A stretch of 12,820 bases of DNA from assembly GCA_016873905.1 (NCBI GenBank), contig VGVU01000028.1:1-12820 (forward strand). Direction: 5' to 3'. The position numbers were made by a program, and so were the translations under genes. The notes beneath the pieces are model-generated. The model searched no databases. It was not told where the DNA came from and worked only from the letters and a program-made list of their open reading frames with translations. Below are positions 8,049 to 12,820 of this stretch, piece by piece; position 1 is the stretch's first letter; each line of letters starts with the position of its first letter. The stretch is from Betaproteobacteria bacterium (GTDB taxonomy: Bacteria > Pseudomonadota > Gammaproteobacteria > Burkholderiales > Thiobacillaceae).

Positions 8049-9061
8049 TTCCATGGCCGGTTGTAAGCGCCCAGGGTATGCATGCTGCCCTCGGACACCT
8101 TGGTCAATTGCGCCGTCCAATGCGGCTGAATCTGGAAGGCGTCCACATTGCGTTTGACCGCATCAATGGCCGCGCGCCACACCTGCGTGACCTGTGCAAC
8201 ATAGGCCGGGCTGCGTTGACGGCCTTCGATCTTGATCGCGGCAATGCCGATCTTCAGCATCTCCGGCAACATCTCCATGCTGTTCAGGCTGGTTGGTTCC
8301 TCCAGGGCGTAATAGGTCTCGCCCTGAACGGCAAAGCGGCCCTTGCACAAGGTCGGATACCCCGCCTTTTCGTGGTCGGCATAGCGGTCAATCAGGATGC
8401 CGTTGAGCCGGGTTTCCATGCCCTGTGGCGTTTGCTGCCAACGCACGGCATGGCCAGGCGAACAGGCACCAAAGGTATTGGGCGAATCACCGCAGGCATA
8501 GGAAGACAACAGGCAACGGCCCTCCACCATCACGCACAAACCACCAAAGCCGAAGAGCTCAATCTCGACCGGCGTGTTACGAATCACATTCTCGACCTGC
8601 GCCAGCGACAGTACGCGGGGCAACACGGCGCGTTGGATGCCAAAGCGTTCGCGGTAAAAATGAATGGCTTCATAACTGGTGGCTGAGCCTTGCACCGACA
8701 AATGCAGGCGCAGTTCGGGGTGCACCTTGCGCGCGTAGGCCATCAGGCCAGGGTCAGCCAGAATAATGGCGTTGACACCCAGCTCGGCTGCCTTGTCCAC
8801 GGCGGCGTGCCAACGCTTCAGCGTTTGTGGTTGCGGATAGGTGTTGAGCGCCATCAAGACCTTGCGGCCCCGCGCCTGGGCGTAGCGAATCCCTTCCGCC
8901 AGCGACTTGTCGTCGAAATTAAGCCCGGCGAAGTTGCGCGCGTTGGTGTTGTCCTTGAGACCGAGATAAACGCCGTCGGCACCGTGATCGACCGCCGCCT
9001 TCAGGGCCGGCAGACTGCCAGCCGGGCAGATCAACTCCAGCAAGGGTTGGGTGTCAGACAA
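8045..9061 (-). CDS. ubiU: UbiU, [4Fe-4S] U32-family partner of UbiV
   Basis: This 338-residue protein closely resembles E. coli UbiU/YhbU: ELICPAGSLPALKAAV near the N-terminus, GLKDNTNARNFAGLNF at 35-50, LSSYACGDSPNTFGACSP at 185-202 and KIEGRQRSPAYVAQV at 277-291. Ligand cysteines C176, C183, C200 and C239 keep the spacings 7, 17 and 39 of the E. coli cluster ligands. It acts with UbiV in O2-independent ring hydroxylation of ubiquinone precursors. I chose a TTG start at 9061 because AAGAGG at 9069-9074 sits 7 nt before it; an upstream TTG at 9085 would add eight residues with no such site. It is the first gene of ubiUVT and follows narL after 124 bp on the same strand. Confidence 0.95.
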   Translation of the reverse strand: MSDTQPLLELICPAGSLPALKAAVDHGADGVYLGLKDNTNARNFAGLNFDDKSLAEGIRYAQARGRKVLMALNTYPQPQTLKRWHAAVDKAAELGVNAIILADPGLMAYARKVHPELRLHLSVQGSATSYEAIHFYRERFGIQRAVLPRVLSLAQVENVIRNTPVEIELFGFGGLCVMVEGRCLLSSYACGDSPNTFGACSPGHAVRWQQTPQGMETRLNGILIDRYADHEKAGYPTLCKGRFAVQGETYYALEEPTSLNSMEMLPEMLKIGIAAIKIEGRQRSPAYVAQVTQVWRAAIDAVKRNVDAFQIQPHWTAQLTKVSEGSMHTLGAYNRPWK

Positions 9062-9068
9062 CGGGGAA

Positions 9069-9074
9069 CCTCTT
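9069..9074 (-). promoter_or_regulatory. Shine-Dalgarno that fixes the ubiU TTG start
   Basis: The minus strand reads AAGAGG followed by a 7-nt spacer and then TTG at 9061. This is the only good ribosome-binding site near the ubiU N-terminus, and it gives a protein starting MSDTQPLLELICPAG, matching the family start region. Confidence 0.6.
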
Positions 9075-9089
9075 ATACACGACAAAAAG

Positions 9090-9137
9090 ATCGCTTATTT
9101 TACCCTGCCTGCCGACATTCAGATTGACGGTCGTCAA
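9090..9137 (-). promoter_or_regulatory. Candidate class II FNR-dependent promoter of ubiUVT
   Basis: A perfect inverted repeat, TTGAC-GGTC-GTCAA (plus strand, 9124-9137), fits the FNR/Anr/Dnr type (consensus TTGAT-N4-ATCAA) with one symmetric substitution per half-site. On the minus strand a TAAAAT -10 element lies at 9102-9097, predicting a start near 9090. The palindrome centre, 9130.5, then falls at about -40.5, the class II activator position that replaces the -35 box. A leader of about 29 nt containing the Shine-Dalgarno follows. E. coli ubiUV is known to be FNR-activated. The elements are seen; the regulation is inferred. Confidence 0.6.
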
Positions 9138-9145
9138 TGCGCATT

Positions 9146-9152
9146 AGAGGTA
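9146..9152 (-). promoter_or_regulatory. Single NarL-type heptamer upstream of ubiU
   Basis: The minus strand reads TACCTCT, a perfect match to the NarL consensus TACYYMT, about 59 bp upstream of the predicted ubiU start and just upstream of the FNR-type palindrome. It is a single heptamer without a 7-2-7 partner and could occur by chance. The adjacent narL gene makes it worth recording. Confidence 0.3.
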
Positions 9153-9185
9153 TCCCCCCCTACCCCAAGCGGGATAGAGGTCCCG

Positions 9186-9836
9186 TCAGTTTGTCCGTTT
9201 CTGAGCTGCGGCCACCCATACCGCCGCCTCCAGACGGCTATGCAGGTTCAGCTTGCGTAGCAGATGCTTGACATGCACCTTGACGGTGCCATCGCTGATG
9301 TCGAGTTCACGGGCAATCAGTTTGTTGCTCTTGCCCTGGGCAATCTGCTCAAGAATACGACGCTCTTGCTCGGTCAACCCGGCCTCATCAGGCGGACGAG
9401 GGGTATTCTGCTCGCGCATGGCATGGGCGAGGAGTTGGGTCAGCCGCTCACTGAGGATGACATCACCACACGCTACGCGCTTGAGTTTGTTGCACAAGTC
9501 ATCGGGGTCCATCTCTTTTAGCAGGTAGCCATCAGCACCCGCACGCAGGGCAGCGACCAGATCCGCAGCGTCATCGGACACCGTCAGCATGACAACTTTC
9601 GCCTCTGATTCGCTCGCCTTGATCTGCTTCAAGACCTCAATCCCGTTCATGTCCCGCATATTGAGATCCAGCAAAATAATATCCGGATTCAGTTCGGCTA
9701 CCAGTTTCAGGCCCTCCGCTCCGGAAGAGGCCTCGCCCACCGTCTTGAAATCCGTAAGCTCCGACAGCAATTGCAAGACACCGCGACGAAACAGCGGGTG
9801 ATCGTCGATCATTAGCAAGGTGTGCGTCGTATTCAT
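9186..9836 (-). CDS. narL: NarL-type nitrate/nitrite response regulator
   Basis: This 216-residue protein has a receiver domain (about 1-120) and a LuxR-type helix-turn-helix (about 150-214). The receiver has acidic residues D11-D12, phosphoacceptor D57 in LLDLNM, T85 and K107. The C-terminal stretch TVKVHVKHLLRKL (184-196) is almost identical to E. coli NarL. It includes the lysine and valine residues that contact TACYYMT heptamers (K186, V187 and K190 here). The protein should activate or repress nitrate-respiration promoters when phosphorylated by NarX. Its ATG overlaps the narX TGA as ATGA, so the pair is translationally coupled. The gene leads on to ubiUVT on the same strand after 124 bp, with no strong terminator in between. 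Confidence 0.93.
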   Translation of the reverse strand: MNTTHTLLMIDDHPLFRRGVLQLLSELTDFKTVGEASSGAEGLKLVAELNPDIILLDLNMRDMNGIEVLKQIKASESEAKVVMLTVSDDAADLVAALRAGADGYLLKEMDPDDLCNKLKRVACGDVILSERLTQLLAHAMREQNTPRPPDEAGLTEQERRILEQIAQGKSNKLIARELDISDGTVKVHVKHLLRKLNLHSRLEAAVWVAAAQKRTN

Positions 9837-11746
9837 ACGGCTTCCAATTCGGTTTGATACAGGTTCATGCCCGGGGTAAAGATCAGCCTCACGGTGGTGC
9901 CCCCGCCCGGCCGGGTTTCAAAGTTCAGGACGCCGTGAAGGGTGCGGGTACGCTCCTCCATGATGGTCATGCCATAGTGGTGTGTGGCCGCGCTCTGCAC
10001 AATACCCGAACCATCATCCTCAACCGTCAGTACCACTTGACCGTTCTTGCCTTCTGTCAGGCAAACGCGCACGGTTTTGGCCTGGGCATGATGCAATACA
10101 TTGGATAGTGCCTCACGCACGATATGCAGGACATGAATCTCCTCGTTCGGGCTAAGACGGCTGAGATTCAGGCCCATATCCAGTTCCACCTGAATGCTGC
10201 CGCGATCAGAAAATTCATTGGCCGTACGCACCAATGCCTGCTCCAGCGTCCCGTCTTCCATTTTTATGCGGAAGGACGAAAGCAATTCGCGCAACTGCCG
10301 GTAGGCGCTATCCAGGCCCTCGCGCATCTCTTCCAGGATATTTCTGACCGCGGACATCTCTTTTCCGGGCTCTGCCTGGCTCTGCATCAATTTGCCCATC
10401 CGATTGACCTGGATCTTCATGTACGCCAAGGATTGAGCTAACGAATCGTGCAGTTCGCGAGCAATCACGGCACGCTCCTCCAGCAAGGCCAGCCGACGAC
10501 GGTTTTCCATCTGCCGCTCGGCCCCAATGGCGACACCAATATGGCGCGACAGCGCTTCCAGGAGTTGCACCTGCCAGGCCTCCATATGCCGTTTGGGTGG
10601 AATCTCAAAAATCAGTACACCGTACTGCTGCCCGGCGTCCGTCAGCGGCAAGGTAAGGTGTTGCCGAAAATCCGGAGATTGGCTGAAACGGGTTTTATCC
10701 GTGCCATGGCACCAGGCACAATTTGCTTGAGCGCATGGCAAACACGGCTCGGCATGCGGGCTATGGGCAATCACTTTGCCCTTGTTCGCGCCATACTCGC
10801 CCAGGCACAGGACACTGGGGCCAATATCTAATTTTTGTTCAATCTCCTGTAATACTGCGCGGTACACCGTCTCATCTGGCTGCGCACCATGCAACCGGGT
10901 GATGGAGGTATAGAGCAGGTCAAGGGCACTGTTGCTGCGCGTGAGTTCCTTGGTCTTTTGTTCCACCCGGGCCTCCAGATCACCATACAGCTTCGACAGA
11001 TCTTCGGCCATGAGATTAAACGCGGCCCCCAGTCTTCCTAATTCATCGCGCCCTGTATAGTGCGCGCGCGTAGCAAGGTTGCCGCGCCCTGCATCCGAGG
11101 TTTGCCGCAAGAGATCGCGCAGCGGCATCACAAAGCGGGTATGGATAAGATAAATCGTCAACACCACCACCATCAGGGTCAACACCAACGCCACCGCCAG
11201 CACAATGCGCATCACCCATATCTTGGCCTCGGTGGTCTCCTCCATGTTTTTGACCAGGTTGTTGACAAGGGCCACGAAATGCCCGACCTCGCCCAGCAGC
11301 GCAACCTGCCCAGCCCCATTGGGCGGCGTGGTTTGTGATTCGGGCAATAATTCTTCGAAACGCGGGCGCATGACCCCTGCCCATTCTTGCTGCACAGCCT
11401 GATAACTTTGCGCCAGAGGACTCTCCCGGTCGCGCCCGATCATATTCAGGATGACTTCGCTCTTTAGGGTGTGCTCAAAATCCTGAATACCCCCACGAAT
11501 GCGCGCCTGCAGTTGCGGATTGTTTGATTCGTCGGCCATGTTCAGGCTTGAAAGCCGCCAAGCCTTCATGCGCAGACTGCCCGCCAGATTGATAGCCTCG
11601 CCGCTGCCCTGAGTGGAGATGGCCACCATGGCGGATACCGCCATTCCTAGCACTGCCAACAAGGTAATCGCGGCAATAGCCCCCCCCAGACGCAGGATCA
11701 GGGAACCTTCCTGCTGACGCCACCAGGAACGAATGGGCGCCATCAT
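9833..11746 (-). CDS. narX: NarX-type nitrate/nitrite sensor histidine kinase
   Basis: This 637-residue inner-membrane kinase has a first transmembrane helix at about 16-43, a periplasmic sensor at about 44-176, a second helix at about 177-201 and a HAMP linker at about 202-252. The nitrate-binding P-box reads INLAGSLRMKAWRL at 52-65, with R59 the likely ligand arginine. A cytoplasmic GAF-like module (about 276-410) carries C314, C335, C338, C343 and C346. The HisKA_3 domain has phosphoacceptor H433 in ARELHDSLAQ. The ATPase domain has the N-box at about 542-555 and DDGSG at 577-581. E. coli NarX is about 598 residues, so this one is somewhat longer. ATG codons at 11746 and 11743 are both possible; GAGG sits 10 nt before the first. 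Pairing with narL and a divergent narK supports NarX rather than NarQ. Confidence 0.93.
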   Translation of the reverse strand: MMAPIRSWWRQQEGSLILRLGGAIAAITLLAVLGMAVSAMVAISTQGSGEAINLAGSLRMKAWRLSSLNMADESNNPQLQARIRGGIQDFEHTLKSEVILNMIGRDRESPLAQSYQAVQQEWAGVMRPRFEELLPESQTTPPNGAGQVALLGEVGHFVALVNNLVKNMEETTEAKIWVMRIVLAVALVLTLMVVVLTIYLIHTRFVMPLRDLLRQTSDAGRGNLATRAHYTGRDELGRLGAAFNLMAEDLSKLYGDLEARVEQKTKELTRSNSALDLLYTSITRLHGAQPDETVYRAVLQEIEQKLDIGPSVLCLGEYGANKGKVIAHSPHAEPCLPCAQANCAWCHGTDKTRFSQSPDFRQHLTLPLTDAGQQYGVLIFEIPPKRHMEAWQVQLLEALSRHIGVAIGAERQMENRRRLALLEERAVIARELHDSLAQSLAYMKIQVNRMGKLMQSQAEPGKEMSAVRNILEEMREGLDSAYRQLRELLSSFRIKMEDGTLEQALVRTANEFSDRGSIQVELDMGLNLSRLSPNEEIHVLHIVREALSNVLHHAQAKTVRVCLTEGKNGQVVLTVEDDGSGIVQSAATHHYGMTIMEERTRTLHGVLNFETRPGGGTTVRLIFTPGMNLYQTELEAV

Positions 11747-11773
11747 GGTGCAATGGCCTCGATTGGACGCATA

Positions 11774-11802
11774 AACATATCAAACTCAACGGGTTGGTTC
11801 AA
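11774..11802 (-). promoter_or_regulatory. Candidate sigma70 promoter of narXL
   Basis: On the minus strand TTGAAC (11802-11797) and TATGTT (11779-11774) are separated by exactly 17 bp. Each matches its consensus at four of six positions. The predicted start near 11767 leaves a leader of about 20 nt before the narX ATG. A run of seven T (11807-11801) overlaps the upstream edge. Moderate support only. Confidence 0.4.
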
Positions 11803-11866
11803 AAAAACAGGGGGGCGGGGGTGCCATACCCCGAATCTGGCAGCAGTCTGATTCCGTGGAGTACCC

Positions 11867-11931
11867 ACTTGTTGCAGAAGGTCTTCATGGTTGCTCAGCA
11901 ACTTCACAATGCGGCTTACATTACAACAAGT
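11867..11931. repeat. Nested inverted repeats upstream of narK
   Basis: ACTTGTTG (11867-11874) and its exact complement CAACAAGT (11924-11931) are separated by 49 bp. Within that interval GTTGC-TCA-GCAAC (11890-11902) forms a second, compact palindrome. The spacing is not that of an FNR or NarL site. These may be operator half-sites or RNA structure in a leader; the function is unknown. Confidence 0.4.
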
Positions 11932-11947
11932 TACCCGAATAACCCCA

Positions 11948-11963
11948 TACCAACAAATGGGTA
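11948..11963. promoter_or_regulatory. 7-2-7 NarL-type binding site upstream of narK
   Basis: TACCAAC-AA-ATGGGTA reads as two inverted heptamers separated by 2 bp. This is the arrangement that NarL binds best (TACYNMT-N2-AKNRGTA). The right half matches the consensus fully and the left half differs only at its last base. It lies about 131 bp upstream of the narK ATG and about 200 bp from narX. With narL nearby, NarL control of narK, narXL or both is likely. Confidence 0.55.
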
Positions 11964-12086
11964 ATTCGCTCCTTTCCGCCGCACTTTGCCCCTCTGGATC
12001 TGCGCATCCCAAATGCCGAAACTGCGCGCCATCCGAACGCCAGAATCGCTTCGCCCCCTCCCTTTGCAGCGAAAGGAAAACTGCAT

Positions 12087-12820
12087 ATGACACCAAAATC
12101 GCAACAGCAGCTCTCTGTTCTCATCATGAGCACATTGGCTTTCACGGTGTGTTTTGCCGTGTGGATGATGTTCGCCGTCATCGGTATCCCCATCAAGGCG
12201 CAGCTCGGTCTCAACGAGACCCAGTTCGGCATCCTCATCGCCACACCGGTGCTCACCGGTTCCCTGATCCGCCTGCCGCTGGGCATGATGACCGACAAGT
12301 TCGGCGGCCGAGTGGTGTTCTTCGTGCTGATGCTGGCAACCGTGGGGCCGATCTGGCTGATGGCCTCCGCCACCGAGTTCTGGCATTTCCTGGTGATCGG
12401 CCTGTTCGTCGGCCTGGCCGGCGGCTCCTTCTCGGTCGGCATCGCCTACTGCGCGCGTTGGTACGAAAAGGCGCGCCAGGGCATGGCGATGGGCGTGTTC
12501 GGCGTCGGCAACGTCGGCGCGGCGGTCACCAAGCTGGTGGCCCCGGCCATCGTCATCGCCTACGGCTGGACCATGGTGCCGCAGGTGTACGCCGCCGCCA
12601 TGCTGGTCACCGCCATCCTGTTCTGGCTGTTCAGCTACGATGACCCGGCGCATCGCGTGCCTTCACATGTCACCGTGCGAGAACAGCTCTCCGTGCTGAA
12701 AGACCCGGCGGTGTGGAAGTACTGCCAGTACTACTCCATCGTGTTCGGCGGCTATGTCGCCCTGGCCCTGTGGATGACCAAGTACTACGTCAGCGAGTAC
12801 GGCTTCGACCTCAAGACCGC
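12087..12820 (+). CDS. narK: NarK-type nitrate/nitrite transporter (MFS), N-terminal part cut by window edge
   Basis: An open frame runs from the ATG at 12087 off the right edge (244 full codons). It encodes a major facilitator protein with several membrane helices. The first helix contains TLAFTVCFAVWMMFAVIGIP, and the loop between helices 2 and 3 has RLPLGMMTDKFGGR. The nitrate-signature region GLAGGSFSVGIAYCARWYEK, followed by GMAMGVFGVGNVGAAVTKL, is characteristic of the nitrate/nitrite porter family. Family members import nitrate with protons or exchange it for nitrite across the inner membrane. The N-terminus resembles NarK1-type porters, but subtype cannot be settled from half a protein. 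AAGGA (12073-12077) lies 9 nt before the ATG. It diverges from narX across a 340-bp region with a NarL-type site. Most codons beyond about 25 end in G or C, more strictly than in narX and narL. Confidence 0.92.
   Translation, partial: MTPKSQQQLSVLIMSTLAFTVCFAVWMMFAVIGIPIKAQLGLNETQFGILIATPVLTGSLIRLPLGMMTDKFGGRVVFFVLMLATVGPIWLMASATEFWHFLVIGLFVGLAGGSFSVGIAYCARWYEKARQGMAMGVFGVGNVGAAVTKLVAPAIVIAYGWTMVPQVYAAAMLVTAILFWLFSYDDPAHRVPSHVTVREQLSVLKDPAVWKYCQYYSIVFGGYVALALWMTKYYVSEYGFDLKT

Larger units (their letters stand above)
11803..12086. other. narX-narK divergent regulatory region
   Basis: The narX-narK gap (11747-12086) has no credible gene; this entry covers the part beyond the narX promoter. From left to right: an A7 run, a G-rich stretch at about 11810-11821, a small GGGGT/ACCCC hairpin, TACCCAC at 11862-11868, an inverted-repeat cluster at 11867-11931, the 7-2-7 NarL-type site at 11948-11963, and a C-rich stretch leading to the narK ribosome-binding site (AAGGA, 12073-12077). 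I found no TTG-N8-CAA FNR-type palindrome and no good -10 for narK. Confidence 0.5.

Noticed and set aside
8049..8120. A 24-residue N-terminal extension of UbiV.
   Set aside because: It overlaps the 3' end of ubiU, while the ATGA overlap at 8048 gives a start matching the E. coli protein (MKLTLGP versus MKYSLGP).
10706..10720. CAWCH in NarX read as a c-type haem attachment site.
   Set aside because: The motif lies after the second membrane helix, so it is cytoplasmic, where c-type haem attachment does not normally occur.
11801..11840. GGGGT/ACCCC hairpin with T7 on the minus strand as a terminator before narX.
   Set aside because: The stem is only 5 bp and is about 10 nt from the T-run, with a C-rich spacer between. 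It is too weak to call, and a narX promoter overlaps the T-run.
11743..12096. A 117-codon minus-strand open frame spanning the narX-narK gap.
   Set aside because: It overlaps the narK start and the candidate promoters, has no ribosome-binding site I can see, and shows no recognisable family.
11891..12643. A 250-codon plus-strand frame overlapping narK in another frame.
   Set aside because: It is a shadow: arginine- and histidine-rich past the narK start, while the frame from 12087 encodes a clear NarK-family porter.

Overview
The window looks like part of a Beta- or Gammaproteobacterial chromosome with fairly high G+C. It carries a tRNA-Leu, tig, clpP, clpX, lon protein quality-control block, an EttA-type ABC-F protein, the oxygen-independent ubiquinone genes ubiU, ubiV and ubiT, and a NarX/NarL nitrate-sensing pair next to a NarK-type transporter. 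Together these suggest a facultative anaerobe that respires nitrate. I cannot name a genus from the sequence alone.

Layout. Positions 1-3616, minus strand, hold a housekeeping block in the transcription order tig, clpP, clpX, lon; lon runs off the left edge. The tRNA-Leu(UAG) gene lies just upstream on the same strand (3736-3819). A plus-strand ettA (3945-5609) diverges from the tRNA and is followed by a plus-strand TauE/SafE-type membrane protein (5727-6605). This converges on a minus-strand operon, ubiU-ubiV-ubiT (9061 down to 6671). Immediately upstream and on the same strand is narX-narL (11746 down to 9186). A 340-bp intergenic region separates narX from a divergent, right-truncated narK-type gene starting at 12087.

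How the genes may work together. NarX would sense nitrate or nitrite at the periplasmic face and phosphorylate NarL, which binds TACYYMT-type heptamers. A near-consensus 7-2-7 NarL site lies in the narX-narK gap at 11948-11963. The 124-bp gap before ubiU holds a palindrome of FNR type at 9124-9137, centred about 40.5 bp upstream of the start predicted from a TAAAAT -10 element. That is the geometry of a class II FNR-activated promoter. A perfect single NarL heptamer lies just upstream of it. The layout suggests that anaerobic quinone synthesis is controlled together with nitrate respiration. UbiU and UbiV retain all eight iron-sulfur ligand cysteines with the spacing of the E. coli proteins.

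Novelty. I see no mobile element, CRISPR array, phage gene or toxin system. Every substantial gene belongs to a recognisable family. The items most worth a second look are regulatory: the FNR/NarL architecture of ubiUVT, the narX-narK intergenic region, and the cysteine cluster of NarX.
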